Shown one piece after another: positions 33,773 to 42,902 of a stretch of 64,000 nt of DNA. The notes below the pieces were generated by a model. It had not been told where the DNA came from, ran no database searches, and saw only the letters and a list, made by a program, of their open reading frames with translations. Each line of letters begins with the position of its first letter. Position 1 is the first letter of the stretch. Source of the DNA: Streptomyces sp. NBC_00440 (GTDB lineage: Bacteria; Actinomycetota; Actinomycetes; Streptomycetales; Streptomycetaceae); NCBI RefSeq assembly GCF_036014215.1, contig NZ_CP107921.1, positions 7,375,501-7,439,500 on the forward strand, written 5' to 3'. Position numbers and translations under genes: made by a program.

Positions 33773-35290
33773 ATGAGACCGATACGCACCCTTCTCACCG
33801 CCTTCGTCACAGCCGCGGCCGCTGCCGGGCTCGTCACGGTCGGCAGTGGATCCGCTCAGGCGGCGACGCCGCTTCCGGCGCACGTGTACGCCCCGTACTT
33901 CGAATCCTGGACCGGTGACAGCCCGGCCGCCCTGGCCGAGCAGTCCGGCAGCACCTATCTGACGATGGCGTTCCTCCAGGCGGCGAGCAAGGGGTCGTGC
34001 ACGCCGTACTGGAACGGCGACAGCAGTACGCCCGTCTCGTCCGCCAGCTTCGGCAGCGACATCAGCACCATCAAGGCCAAGGGCGGTGACGTCATCGCCT
34101 CGTTCGGCGGCTACACCGCCGACAACACCGGTACCGAGATCGCCGACAGCTGCACCGACGTCAGCCAGATCGCCGCCGCCTACGAGAAGGTCATCACCAC
34201 CTACGACATCACCCGGATCGACCTGGACACCGAGGACAACTCCCTCACCAACACCGCGGGTATCGACCGGCGCAACAAGGCCGTCAAGCAGGTGGAGGAC
34301 TGGGCAGCCGCCAACGGGCGCACCGTCGAGTTCTCCTACACGCTGCCCACGACCACACACGGTCTGGCCTCCAGCGGTCTGGCCGTACTGAAGAACGCGG
34401 TGTCCAACGGCGCCAGGATCGACGTCACGAACATCATGACGTTCGACTACTACGACAACGCCACGCACGACATGGCCAACGACACCCAGACCGCGGCCCA
34501 GGGCCTGCACGACCAGTTGGCGAAGCTGTACCCGTCGAAGACGGACGCGCAGCTGTGGGGTGGGATCGGCGTCATCGAGATGCCGGGCATCGACGACTTC
34601 GGGGCCGCCGAGACCTTCACCACCGCCAACGCCACAGCCGTCTACAACTGGGCTGTCGACAAGGGCATCAACACCCTGTCCATCTGGGCCCTTCAGCGTG
34701 ACAACGGCGGCTGCGCGGGCCAGGGCGGCTCGGACTCCTGCTCCGGTATCGACCAGAGCACCTGGCAGTTCGCCCACACCTTCGCGCCGTTCACCAGCGG
34801 CAGCACCACACCGCCCCCGGCCGACGACTTCTCGGTCTCGCTCTCCCCGGCCTCGGCCACCGTCGCCGCCGGCAGCTCCACCACCTCCTCGGTGCACACC
34901 GCGGTCACCGCCGGCTCGGCCCAGCCGGTCGGTCTGGCAGTGAGCGGCGCCCCGGCCGGCGTCACGGCATCGGTCAGCCCCGGCTCGGTCGACGCCGGAG
35001 GCAACGCGACCCTGTCGGTCTCCACCACCTCGTCCGCCGTCTCCGGCACGTACTCCCTGTCGGTCACCGGCAAGACGGGGTCCGCCACCCACGCGGCCAC
35101 CTACACACTGACCGTCACCGGCGGGGCCACCGCCTGCAGTGCGGCGCAGTGGAACAAGACGGCGGTCTACGTCGGCGGCAACACCGTCTCGTACGGCGGC
35201 CACACCTGGAAGGCCAAGTGGTGGACCACCGGCGAGACACCCGGAACCACGGGTGACTGGGGCGTCTGGCAGGACCTCGGCGCCTGCTGA
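33773..35290 (+). CDS. Secreted GH18 chitinase, second type, with Ig-like and chitin-binding modules
   Basis: This 505-residue exported protein has a signal peptide (residues 1-31, ending GSAQAA). The GH18 domain is of the ChiC/ChiD-like branch: SFGGYTADNTG near residue 108, the catalytic IDLDTE near 148, and NIMTFDYYDNATH near 222. After TPPPADD an Ig/Big-like domain (DFSVSLSPASATVAAGSS...) spans about 350-445, and a CBM5/12 module ends the protein. This CBM shares long identical blocks (WKAKWWTTxExPGTTGDWG, WQDLGAC) with the upstream chitinase, so one module was probably copied from the other. AGGAG precedes the ATG. The hairpin between the genes suggests its own promoter or read-through. 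Confidence 0.9.
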   Translation: MRPIRTLLTAFVTAAAAAGLVTVGSGSAQAATPLPAHVYAPYFESWTGDSPAALAEQSGSTYLTMAFLQAASKGSCTPYWNGDSSTPVSSASFGSDISTIKAKGGDVIASFGGYTADNTGTEIADSCTDVSQIAAAYEKVITTYDITRIDLDTEDNSLTNTAGIDRRNKAVKQVEDWAAANGRTVEFSYTLPTTTHGLASSGLAVLKNAVSNGARIDVTNIMTFDYYDNATHDMANDTQTAAQGLHDQLAKLYPSKTDAQLWGGIGVIEMPGIDDFGAAETFTTANATAVYNWAVDKGINTLSIWALQRDNGGCAGQGGSDSCSGIDQSTWQFAHTFAPFTSGSTTPPPADDFSVSLSPASATVAAGSSTTSSVHTAVTAGSAQPVGLAVSGAPAGVTASVSPGSVDAGGNATLSVSTTSSAVSGTYSLSVTGKTGSATHAATYTLTVTGGATACSAAQWNKTAVYVGGNTVSYGGHTWKAKWWTTGETPGTTGDWGVWQDLGAC

Positions 35291-35329
35291 TCCCCCCGAT
35301 CCCGGTACTCCGATCCTGATATGCGGTGT

Positions 35330-35353
35330 CCGGCAGGCCAGTTGCCCTGCCGG
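35330..35353. terminator. Bidirectional terminator
   Basis: An 8-bp GC hairpin (CCGGCAGG/CCTGCCGG) with an 8-base loop lies between the convergent second chitinase and aldehyde dehydrogenase genes. Confidence 0.65.
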
Positions 35354-35360
35354 GCGCCGC

Positions 35361-36839
35361 CTAGTAGCTGATGCAGGCCGAATGCCACTCCGTGTAGAAG
35401 TCCCACACCTCGGGGGAACACTCCGGCGGCCCGTACTGCGACGCCTTCGACCCGACATGCGGCAGATGCGAATAGGCCCCGACACCCGGCCGGTTCACAT
35501 GGAGCATCCCGGCCTCGAACCGCTCGATCGCTTCGAACGCCCGCGACTGGGACGCCGTGAAGACGGTGCCGGACATCCCGTACTTCACCGAGTTCGCCAC
35601 CGACATCGCCTCGTCGAAGCCGTCCGCGTCGATCACGGCCAGCACCGGCCCGAACACCTCCTCCTGCGCCAGCGAGCTGTCCGCGGGCACATCGCGGATG
35701 ACGGTCGGCTGGACGTAGCAGCCATCGGGCAGATCCGCCCGCTCCTCCCGGCCCCCACCGCACAGCACCTTGCCGCCGTCGCGCTGCGCCCCGGCGACGG
35801 CCGCCAGCGCCGCTTCCATCCGGGCCGTGTTGACGACCGGGCAGACCCGGGACGCCGGATCGTCGCCCGGCCCGACCCGCAGGCCGGCGACCCGCGCCAC
35901 CAGCCGGTCGAGGAACTCCTCCCGCACCCGGACATCCACCACGGCCCGGCTCGTGGCCGAACACCGCTGGCCCGCCTGGCCGAAGGCGCCGTTCACCACA
36001 GCGTCGACGGCCTTGCCGATGTCGGCGTCGTCGCACACGATCAGCGCGTTCTTGCCACCGAGTTCGAGCTGGGTCCGCAGCAGCCGGTGGGCCCCGCCGC
36101 TGTGGATGGCGGTCCCGACCGGCAGCGAGCCGGTGAAACTGATGCCGGCGACCGCCGGGTTGGCGACCAGCGCCTCGCCCGCCGCCGCATCGCCCTGCAC
36201 CAGATTCAGTACACCGTCGGGGATCCCCGCCTGCTGGAAGATCTCGACCAGCAGCGCCGAGGTCAGCGGCGTCAGCGGGGACGGCTTGAGCACCGCCGTG
36301 CACCCCGAGAGCAGCGCGGGCGCCACCTTCCACATCGGGATAGCGAGCGGGAAGTTCCACGGGGACACCAGGCCGACCACCCCGATGGCCTTGCGGAAGG
36401 TGTACGCGAAGGTGCGCTCCTCCTCCGCGGGCGCGGTCACCCCGCCGAGCAGCCGCGCCTGCCCCGCGGTGAAGTCGATGACGGCCTGCGCCCTCGTCAC
36501 CTCGCCGCGGGCCTCGCCGAGCAGCTTGCCCTGCTCGCGGGTGATGACGGACGCGACCTCCGCCGCCCGCTCGCCGAGGATGCGGCTCGCGGCGGTCAGA
36601 TACCGGGCGCGCGCGACCGGGCCCAGCCCGCGCCACGCGGGCAGGGCCGTGGCCGCCGCGTCGACGGCGTGATCGACGTCGACGCCGCCGGATTCGGTGA
36701 ACTCGCCGATCACATCGGAGAGATCGGCTGGGTTGATGTTCTCCCTGAGCTGTCCCGATTCCGCCGGGAGCCACTGCCCGTCGATGAAGTTGAGCCGAAG
36801 GTGCTGCGGAACCTGGATCTCCTGCGCAACGCTTGTCAT
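35361..36839 (-). CDS. NAD(P)-dependent aldehyde dehydrogenase
   Basis: This 492-residue aldehyde dehydrogenase oxidises an aldehyde to its acid. The coenzyme site VSPWNFPLAIPMWKVAPALLSGCTAVLKPS is near residue 150, the glutamate base in LELGGKNALIV near 260, and the catalytic cysteine in FGQAGQRCSATSRAVV near 293; EEVFGPVLAVI is near 390. The sequence is closest in style to 2,5-dioxovalerate/semialdehyde dehydrogenases, but the substrate is not certain. It is on the same strand as the M81 peptidase and ROK genes, 154 bp downstream of the former. Another possibility is phosphonoacetaldehyde oxidation for the phosphonate operon 4 kb away, though nothing in the sequence favours it. Confidence 0.85.
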   Translation of the reverse strand: MTSVAQEIQVPQHLRLNFIDGQWLPAESGQLRENINPADLSDVIGEFTESGGVDVDHAVDAAATALPAWRGLGPVARARYLTAASRILGERAAEVASVITREQGKLLGEARGEVTRAQAVIDFTAGQARLLGGVTAPAEEERTFAYTFRKAIGVVGLVSPWNFPLAIPMWKVAPALLSGCTAVLKPSPLTPLTSALLVEIFQQAGIPDGVLNLVQGDAAAGEALVANPAVAGISFTGSLPVGTAIHSGGAHRLLRTQLELGGKNALIVCDDADIGKAVDAVVNGAFGQAGQRCSATSRAVVDVRVREEFLDRLVARVAGLRVGPGDDPASRVCPVVNTARMEAALAAVAGAQRDGGKVLCGGGREERADLPDGCYVQPTVIRDVPADSSLAQEEVFGPVLAVIDADGFDEAMSVANSVKYGMSGTVFTASQSRAFEAIERFEAGMLHVNRPGVGAYSHLPHVGSKASQYGPPECSPEVWDFYTEWHSACISY

Positions 36840-36993
36840 GCCCTCCCCTTCGCTGGACCTGCCGGCGCGGCTGCCGGTCCGGCCAGGCTCGCTCAGGGGA
36901 GGGGGCCATCACAATGCGCGATTGGCGAATACGCCTGATAGCCGGGGTCTATCGGGTGCACGTAGCCCCCGGCGGTACAGCCTGTCAGGCCGG

Positions 36994-38571
36994 TCAGAGC
37001 AGCACCGGCGTCAGGTCCGGGCCGCCCTCGCTCTCGTACGCGTCCTCGTCGAAGGGGTACAGCGGGCGCTCCACACGGTGGTGGCCCAGACGCAGCAGAT
37101 CCTGGTCGACACCGCCGGGGGTGAGGGCGAGCAGCCAGTCCGCCGCCATGTCGTGCAGCTCCGGCTCCAGGTAACCGATCTTGACGACGACCAGGTCGAA
37201 GGTGCGCGGGTCGATGCCCAGACCGCCCTGCGCCGGTCCGGTGAAGTCGGCGACCGTGTGGAACGGCTTGCGCTGCCCGGTGACGACGACCGTGAGGCCG
37301 CCGACCGTGATCGCCGCGAGGTCGCAGCCGCGGTCGTACGCGCCGCCCTCGGCCCGGTCGGTCTTGTCGGCCGCGCGCTGCAGTCCGGTCACGGTGCCGG
37401 TGATCTCGCACGGTCCGCCCTGGCTGGTGTCGACCTTGCCGCCGACACCGACGGTGACCGTGGCGCCGATCCCGGCCTCGAAGCAGGCGCGGACCGCGGC
37501 CGGGTCGGTGATGCCGGGGTGGACGGCGGTCACCCTGCCGGAGGCGATCTCCTCGTTCTCCAGCAGCTTGCCGAGCATGTACGCGAGGTCGCCCGCGCCG
37601 CCGGCCGTCGGGTTGTCCCCGGAGTCACTGATCAGGAACGGGCGGCGGTCGGACGCCACCGCCGCCGCGATGCACTCCTCAGCGGTGCCGGTCGGGCCGA
37701 CGAACTCGAAGTCGCGGCGGACGTCCCAGTACTGACGGGCCAGCGACTCGGCCTCGGCGGCGGCCAGCGCGGCGTCGTCACCGGTGACCACGATGGCCGC
37801 CTTGCAGCGCGGCTCGTCGGCCCAGGCGTACCCGACCCAGATCGCGGCGTCCACGATGCCGGGCTTCGCCTCGATCCCGGCGAGACGCCCGTACAGCCCC
37901 TTGGCGGGTTCCAGCCGGGTGCTGGTCTTCTCGCCGGGCAGCAGGACGGGCACCTGGACCCAGGCGCGGTGCGGGCGGCGGTCGGCTGCGGGCAGCCGCA
38001 GCCGCTCGACCAGCTTGCGGGCCGCACGCTCGCGGGTGTCCCAGGCGTCCTCGTGCGGGGCGAGCCGGTGGGCGGTGAGCAGCTCGACGGGCTCGGCGAA
38101 GCGGCGCGAGACATTCCCGTGCAGGTCCATGGCAGCGGACATCATCGGGCGGCCGGACGCCGGGTCCTCCGGGGTGCCGACCGCGTCCAGCGCGGCGCGT
38201 ACGGCCTCGGTCAGATCGCCCTCGGCATCGGTGAGGCCGATGACGCTCATCGCGCCGTGCAGGTCGTAGACCATGCCGTCGAGGGGGCCCGCCGCCCGGA
38301 TCCGGGAGACCAGCTCGTCCTTGAGCAGCAGATACGACTCCGCCTCGACGGGGCCGCCGGGCAGCGCGGTGGCGTGCAGCAGCGGGACCCACTCGACGTG
38401 CGCGCCGAGGTCCGACGCGGGCTGTGTCCAGGTGTACCGGTCGAGGAGATCCTGACCGCGGGTCTGGCGGAAGTCGTCCACGGTGGAGCGGTGCGGACAG
38501 AAGGTGGACGACTCGATACCGATGCCGCCGATGGCTATGCGCAGACGGCGGGCGGGGGTGGCGGTGGTCAT
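36994..38571 (-). CDS. M81-family metallopeptidase (microcystinase MlrC-like)
   Basis: This 525-residue protein has the MlrC N-terminal domain (IAIGGIGIESSTFCPHRSTVDDF; DGMVYDLHGAM; AAMDLHGNVS), whose Asp and His residues bind zinc, and the MlrC C-terminal domain (PFLISDSGDNPTAGGAGDLAYML near residue 310; GTVTGLQ near 400). MlrC cleaves a linear tetrapeptide in microcystin breakdown; most homologues act on unknown small peptides or amides. It sits beside a peptide/opine-type ABC importer under a shared ROK regulator, suggesting that it processes the imported compound. The length is normal for the family. Confidence 0.88.
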   Translation of the reverse strand: MTTATPARRLRIAIGGIGIESSTFCPHRSTVDDFRQTRGQDLLDRYTWTQPASDLGAHVEWVPLLHATALPGGPVEAESYLLLKDELVSRIRAAGPLDGMVYDLHGAMSVIGLTDAEGDLTEAVRAALDAVGTPEDPASGRPMMSAAMDLHGNVSRRFAEPVELLTAHRLAPHEDAWDTRERAARKLVERLRLPAADRRPHRAWVQVPVLLPGEKTSTRLEPAKGLYGRLAGIEAKPGIVDAAIWVGYAWADEPRCKAAIVVTGDDAALAAAEAESLARQYWDVRRDFEFVGPTGTAEECIAAAVASDRRPFLISDSGDNPTAGGAGDLAYMLGKLLENEEIASGRVTAVHPGITDPAAVRACFEAGIGATVTVGVGGKVDTSQGGPCEITGTVTGLQRAADKTDRAEGGAYDRGCDLAAITVGGLTVVVTGQRKPFHTVADFTGPAQGGLGIDPRTFDLVVVKIGYLEPELHDMAADWLLALTPGGVDQDLLRLGHHRVERPLYPFDEDAYESEGGPDLTPVLL

Positions 38572-38653
38572 GTGGCGCTGCTCTCCGGGTTGCGGGTGGG
38601 GTGGTGGTACGGGGGCCGCGCCCGCCGGGTGTCCGGGCGCGGTGAGGGCGGGA

Positions 38654-39799
38654 TCAGGGCGCTTCGGCGTGCGGCCGGCCTTCGCGCAGAGCCGTCAGCC
38701 CCGCGCCCAGCAGGCCCGCGTCGCGGCCCGAGACGGTGGTGGTGATTTCGAGCCCCGCCGTGGCCATCGGCAGGCAGCGCTCGTACAGGACTCCGCGGAC
38801 AGCGGCCACCAGGGGCTCCGCCGATGCCAGCGCGCCGCCGAGCACGACGGCCTGCGGGTTGAAGAAGTTGACGACGACGCTGAGGACCGTGCCGATGTGC
38901 CGGCCGGCCGCCCGGACCAGGGTGGTCGCCTGCGGGTCCCCGTCGGTGACCAGCCGCAGCAGTTCGGCTGTGCCGTCCACCGGGGTGCCCCGGCGGGCGA
39001 GTTCGCGCAGTACGGCCGCGCCGCTGGCGACCGTCTCCAGACAGCCGATGTTCCCGCAGCTGCACGGGCGTTCCTCGGCGGCTTCGACCCGGACGTGGCT
39101 GATGTCGCCCGCGCAGCCGTTGGCCCCGCGGTGCGGGCGGCCGGCGGAGATCACTCCGCAGCCGATGCCGCGGCCGGCCTTGACGACGACGAGGTGCTGG
39201 AGCTCCGGACGGGCCGACTGGTGCTCGCCGACGGCCATCAGGGTCGCGTCGTTGTCGACGGTGACCGGCAGCCCGAGCCGGTCGGCGAGGACGTCGCGGA
39301 GCGGGAAGTTGTGCCAGCCGGGCATCCGGGAGGGGGTGAGCACCCGGCCGGCCGGGAAGTCGACCGGGCCGGGGAAGGCGATGCCGACGCTCCGTACGGT
39401 GCGGCCCGCCGCGCGCTGCCGGTCGGCGAGCGCGGTCAGCCGCTCCACCAGCCAGTCGGCGGCCTGTTCGGGGCCCGCGGTCAGGTCGTGGCTGTGGTCG
39501 GCGGCGTCCCGTACCGTGCCGTCGGCGGAGACGGCGGCCAGCCTGCCGTGGTGCGAGCCGAGGTCGGCCGTCAGGGCCACTCCGCCCTGCTGCGGGATCC
39601 GCAGCAGCCTGGGGCGTCTGCCGCCGCGGGAGGCGCCCTCGCCCGACTCCGTGAGGAGCCCGGCGGCGACCAGCTCCTGCACCCGGAGCGAGACGGTGGA
39701 GGCGGCGAGCCCCAACTCCCGGACGAGATCGGCCCGTGAGGATGCGGTGCCGGACGTGACCATGCGCAGAATCTGCTGGTTCGATGCGCTGTCCGTCAT
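38654..39799 (-). CDS. ROK-family transcriptional regulator
   Basis: This 381-residue regulator has an N-terminal winged helix (NQQILRMVTSGTASSRADLVRELGLAASTVSLRVQELVAAGLL) followed by a ROK sugar-kinase-like domain. The ROK signature is present: VDNDATLMAVGE, GIGCGVISAGRPHRGANGCAGDISHVRV, and the zinc-binding CSCGNIGCLE near residue 245. It is divergent from the ABC importer genes and upstream of the M81 and dehydrogenase genes. The paired repeats at 39824-39854 in front of its start are its probable binding sites. The effector could be a sugar or a sugar-derived opine, and this is not resolved. Confidence 0.9.
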   Translation of the reverse strand: MTDSASNQQILRMVTSGTASSRADLVRELGLAASTVSLRVQELVAAGLLTESGEGASRGGRRPRLLRIPQQGGVALTADLGSHHGRLAAVSADGTVRDAADHSHDLTAGPEQAADWLVERLTALADRQRAAGRTVRSVGIAFPGPVDFPAGRVLTPSRMPGWHNFPLRDVLADRLGLPVTVDNDATLMAVGEHQSARPELQHLVVVKAGRGIGCGVISAGRPHRGANGCAGDISHVRVEAAEERPCSCGNIGCLETVASGAAVLRELARRGTPVDGTAELLRLVTDGDPQATTLVRAAGRHIGTVLSVVVNFFNPQAVVLGGALASAEPLVAAVRGVLYERCLPMATAGLEITTTVSGRDAGLLGAGLTALREGRPHAEAP

Positions 39800-39823
39800 G
39801 GGGCTCCCCGAGTCTCTGGCTGC

Positions 39824-39854
39824 GTGAAGTTACTTCGAGGTGAAGTTACTTCGA
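39824..39854. promoter_or_regulatory. Two direct copies of a palindromic 15-mer, probable ROK operators
   Basis: GTGAAGTTACTTCGA occurs twice with a 16-bp period; each copy contains the palindrome GAAGT-T-ACTTC. They lie 25-55 bp upstream of the ROK start in the gap to the ABC importer. Further ROK-like elements nearby are CTTTCAAAG (39856-39864) and the inverted pair GAAAGTTAG (39884)/CTAACTTTC (40036). Confidence 0.75.
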
Positions 39855-40012
39855 TCTTTCAAAGCAAGTCCATGCTGTCTCGATGAAAGTTAGCGATCCA
39901 TGGCCGACTTTCGCCAGGGGTAGCGAGAATGTTTTCAGTAATTCGGCATCAGAATATGGGACATACACCATCAAAAGCTTCAGTAAGGGTGCCCTAAGTC
40001 GAATCTTTACCC

Positions 40013-40041
40013 TTGACTTAGTTTCGAAGGCCGTCCTAACT
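40013..40041 (+). promoter_or_regulatory. Promoter of the ABC importer operon
   Basis: TTGACT and CTAACT are separated by 17 bp, 63 bp upstream of the binding-protein start. The -10 element overlaps CTAACTTTC, one arm of a distant inverted repeat, so repression by the ROK protein is plausible. The surrounding 39855-40080 is unusually AT-rich for this genome. Confidence 0.6.
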
Positions 40042-40104
40042 TTCAGACATTCTCCAGCCGATGTTCACGTCGGCTCGCTGCTGGAACCCGATGGAGGCCC
40101 ACCC

Positions 40105-41955
40105 ATGCGCCCAAGGCGCTCATCCGCGCGGCGTCGCGCGCTCGCCGCAGCGGTCACCGGGGCGGCGCTCGTCGTGGCCCTCTCGGCCTGTTCGCAGGAC
40201 GGCGGCAAGATCGACATGGGGCCCACCGGCGGCACACCCGTCGAGGGCGGAACCGCCACGATGGCCCTGCCGCCCGCCGCCACCCCCAACTGGATCTTCC
40301 CCATCGGGGCCCCGGGATACGGCGCCACGTACAACTTCGCCATCCAGTCCCTGCTCTTCATGCCGGTGTACGACGCGGTGAAGAAGGACGGTGCCCTCAC
40401 CACCACCGGGCCCAACACGCTGGGTACGAAGCCCGTCTACAGCGACGGCAACAAGACCGTCACCGTGCCGCTCCGCAAGGACATCACCTGGTCCGACGGC
40501 AAGCCGGTGACCGCGCGCGACATCGAGTTCTGGTTCAACATGGTCAAGGCCAACAAGGCGGAGTGGGGCAGCTACTCGGTCGGCACCATGCCCGACAACG
40601 TCAAGAGCTTCGAGACCGTCGACGCCCACACGGTCCGGCTGCACCTCAACCGCTCGTACAACCCCGACTGGTTCACCGCCAACCAGCTCACCCTGATGCG
40701 CGCCCTTCCGCAGCAGGCCTGGGACGCGAAGAAGGACGGCGGCCCCGTCGGCGACTGGGACCGGACCACCGCCGGTGCCAAGGCGGTCTTCGCCCGGCTG
40801 ACCACCCACTCCAAGAGCCTCGGCGCCTACTCCAAGGATCCGCTCTGGAAGACGGTCAACGGGCCCTGGAAGATAGCCGAATGGCAGAACACCGGCCAGG
40901 TCACCCTCGTACGCAACCCGAAGTACACCGGTAACAACAAGGCGCATCTGGACAAGGTCGTCCTCAAGCCCTTCACCACCGCGGACTCCGAGTACAACGT
41001 GCTGCGCTCCGGCGGCGTCGACTACGGCTACATACCGCCGTCGGTGCTCGCACAGAAGAAGAAGTTCGAGAGCCGCGGCTACCGCGTCGACCCGTGGGAG
41101 GGCTGGGCGGCCACCTACATCGTCTACAACTTCAACTCCTCGCACGGCGGGGCGGCCATGCGCCAGCTCTACATCCGCCAGGCCATGCAGCACCTGGTCG
41201 ACCAGAAGTCGATGAGCAAGGTCATCTGGCAGGGCAGCGCCGACCCGACGCTGGGCCCGGTGCCCGTCACGCCGAAGACGCAGTACACCACCCCGCAGAT
41301 GCAGAAGAACCAGTACCCGTACTCGGTGAAGGCGGCGCGCGCGCTCCTCACCGACCACGGGTGGACCGTCCGCGACGGCCAGGCCCGCTGCACCCGCCCC
41401 GGCACCGGCGCCGACCGGTGCGGAGCCGGCATCGCGAAGAACGCCCCGCTCAACCTGACCCTGCTCTCGCAGTCGGGCTCCACCGAGTCCACCAACATGA
41501 TGCAGGAGCTGAAGTCCTCGCTGAGCAAGGCCGGTATCGACCTCAAGGTCCGCCAGCAGCCGCTCAACTCGGTCCTCGGCAACTCCGTCCCCTGCAAGGC
41601 GGGACAGCCGGGCTGCGACTGGGACATGTCCTTCTTCGGCACGGCGGGCAGCTGGTACTACCCGCTCAACCCCAGCGGCGAGCAACTCTTCTCGACCGGC
41701 GCCTCCGCCAACTTCGGCAACTACTCCGACCCGAAGGCCGACAAGCTGATCCGCGCCGTCCAGTACTCCAGCAATCCGGACGCCATCCACGCGTACGGCC
41801 AGTACCTCTCCCAGCAGCTCCCCGTGATGTGGATGCCGAACCCCGCCTACCAGGTGTCGGTGATCCGCAACGACCTGCGGGGTGTCGACCAGAACCCCAC
41901 CGTGACCCTCGCCCCGCAGGACTGGTACTACGTCAAGAAGGGGGCCGACCAGTGA
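40105..41955 (+). CDS. Peptide/opine ABC importer, substrate-binding lipoprotein
   Basis: This 616-residue SBP family 5 protein has a lipoprotein signal ending in the lipobox LSAC (Cys at about residue 33). The mature protein shows the family pattern: VEGGTATMALPPAATPNWIFP, VTVPLRKDITWSDGKPVTARDIEFWFNMVKA near residue 120, and WVNGPWKIAEW-like segments. ATG at 40105 is chosen because GGAGG lies 7 bases upstream and it begins a signal peptide; the frame is open further upstream, but that part crosses the promoter. It overlaps the next gene by 4 bases (GTGA). It binds a peptide, opine or similar solute outside the membrane. Confidence 0.9.
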   Translation: MRPRRSSARRRALAAAVTGAALVVALSACSQDGGKIDMGPTGGTPVEGGTATMALPPAATPNWIFPIGAPGYGATYNFAIQSLLFMPVYDAVKKDGALTTTGPNTLGTKPVYSDGNKTVTVPLRKDITWSDGKPVTARDIEFWFNMVKANKAEWGSYSVGTMPDNVKSFETVDAHTVRLHLNRSYNPDWFTANQLTLMRALPQQAWDAKKDGGPVGDWDRTTAGAKAVFARLTTHSKSLGAYSKDPLWKTVNGPWKIAEWQNTGQVTLVRNPKYTGNNKAHLDKVVLKPFTTADSEYNVLRSGGVDYGYIPPSVLAQKKKFESRGYRVDPWEGWAATYIVYNFNSSHGGAAMRQLYIRQAMQHLVDQKSMSKVIWQGSADPTLGPVPVTPKTQYTTPQMQKNQYPYSVKAARALLTDHGWTVRDGQARCTRPGTGADRCGAGIAKNAPLNLTLLSQSGSTESTNMMQELKSSLSKAGIDLKVRQQPLNSVLGNSVPCKAGQPGCDWDMSFFGTAGSWYYPLNPSGEQLFSTGASANFGNYSDPKADKLIRAVQYSSNPDAIHAYGQYLSQQLPVMWMPNPAYQVSVIRNDLRGVDQNPTVTLAPQDWYYVKKGADQ

Positions 41956-42902
41956 CCGGCTTTCTCCTCAAGCGCCTCCTCCAGGCGGTGGTCGTTCTCT
42001 TCCTGGTGTCGGTCATCGTCTTCGTCCTGCTGCACATGCTCCCCGGCGGACCGGCGCGTGCCATCCTCGGGCCCAAGGGCACCCCGCAGCAGATCGAGCA
42101 CTTCAACCACGCCCAGGGCTACGACCGTTCGCTGCCCTTCCAGTACTTCGAGTATCTGAAGCGGCTGCTCACCGGTGACCTGGGAGTGTCGTACAAGCTG
42201 AACCAGCCGGTCTCCGACCTGCTCATGCAGCGGCTCCCCAAGACCCTGCTGCTGACGGCGCTCTCCACGCTCCTCGCCGTGATCATCGCTGTCCCGCTCG
42301 GCCTGCTCCAGGCCGTCCGGCGCGGGAAGATCACCGACTACCTGCTGACCGGGGCCGCCTTCCTCGCCTATGCGACGCCGGTCTTCTTCCTCGGCCTGAT
42401 CCTGATCATCGTCTTCTGCCAGACGATCCCGATCTTCCCGTCGGAGGCACCGCAGGGCGAGTCCCTGTCCAGTATCTTCAGCGGCTTCTCCGGCATGGTG
42501 CTGCCCATCGTCACCATGGCGCTCGGCGTCATCGCGATGTTCAGCCGCTACATGCGCTCCGCCACGCTCGACAACCTCACCGAGGAGTACGTCCGGACGG
42601 CGATGGCCAAGGGCCAGTCCAGCCGGCGGATCCTCGCCAAGCACGTGATGCGCAACGCGCTCATCCCGCTCGCCACCCTCCTCGGCCTGTATCTGCCGAC
42701 GCTGTTCAGCGGCGCCCTGGTCGTCGAGGCGATGTTCAACTACCCGGGTATGGGCCTCCTGTTCTGGAACGCAGCACAGGGCTCCGACTTCCCCGTACTG
42801 CTCGGAGTGACGCTGGTCGTGGGCGTCGCCACCGTCGTCGGATCGCTGCTCACCGACATCGTCTACGCCGTCCTCGACCCCCGGATCCGGAGCGTCTCAT
42901 GA
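41952..42902 (+). CDS. ABC importer permease 1 (DppB type)
   Basis: This 316-residue inner-membrane permease has six helices. The N-terminus FLLKRLLQAVVVLFLVSVIVFVLLHMLPGGPARAILGP is the classical start of DppB/OppB proteins, and the ATPase-contacting EAA loop is EYVRTAMAKGQSSRRILAKHVMRNALIP near residue 215. GTG at 41952 overlaps the binding-protein stop, and its own stop overlaps the next permease by 4 bases, so synthesis of the complex is tightly coupled. Confidence 0.92.
   Translation: MTGFLLKRLLQAVVVLFLVSVIVFVLLHMLPGGPARAILGPKGTPQQIEHFNHAQGYDRSLPFQYFEYLKRLLTGDLGVSYKLNQPVSDLLMQRLPKTLLLTALSTLLAVIIAVPLGLLQAVRRGKITDYLLTGAAFLAYATPVFFLGLILIIVFCQTIPIFPSEAPQGESLSSIFSGFSGMVLPIVTMALGVIAMFSRYMRSATLDNLTEEYVRTAMAKGQSSRRILAKHVMRNALIPLATLLGLYLPTLFSGALVVEAMFNYPGMGLLFWNAAQGSDFPVLLGVTLVVGVATVVGSLLTDIVYAVLDPRIRSVS

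Noticed and set aside
39883..40104. N-terminal extension of the ABC binding protein from an ATG at 39883
   Set aside because: The stretch covers the promoter and operator-like region, and the internal ATG at 40105 has an ideal ribosome site and begins a lipoprotein signal peptide.
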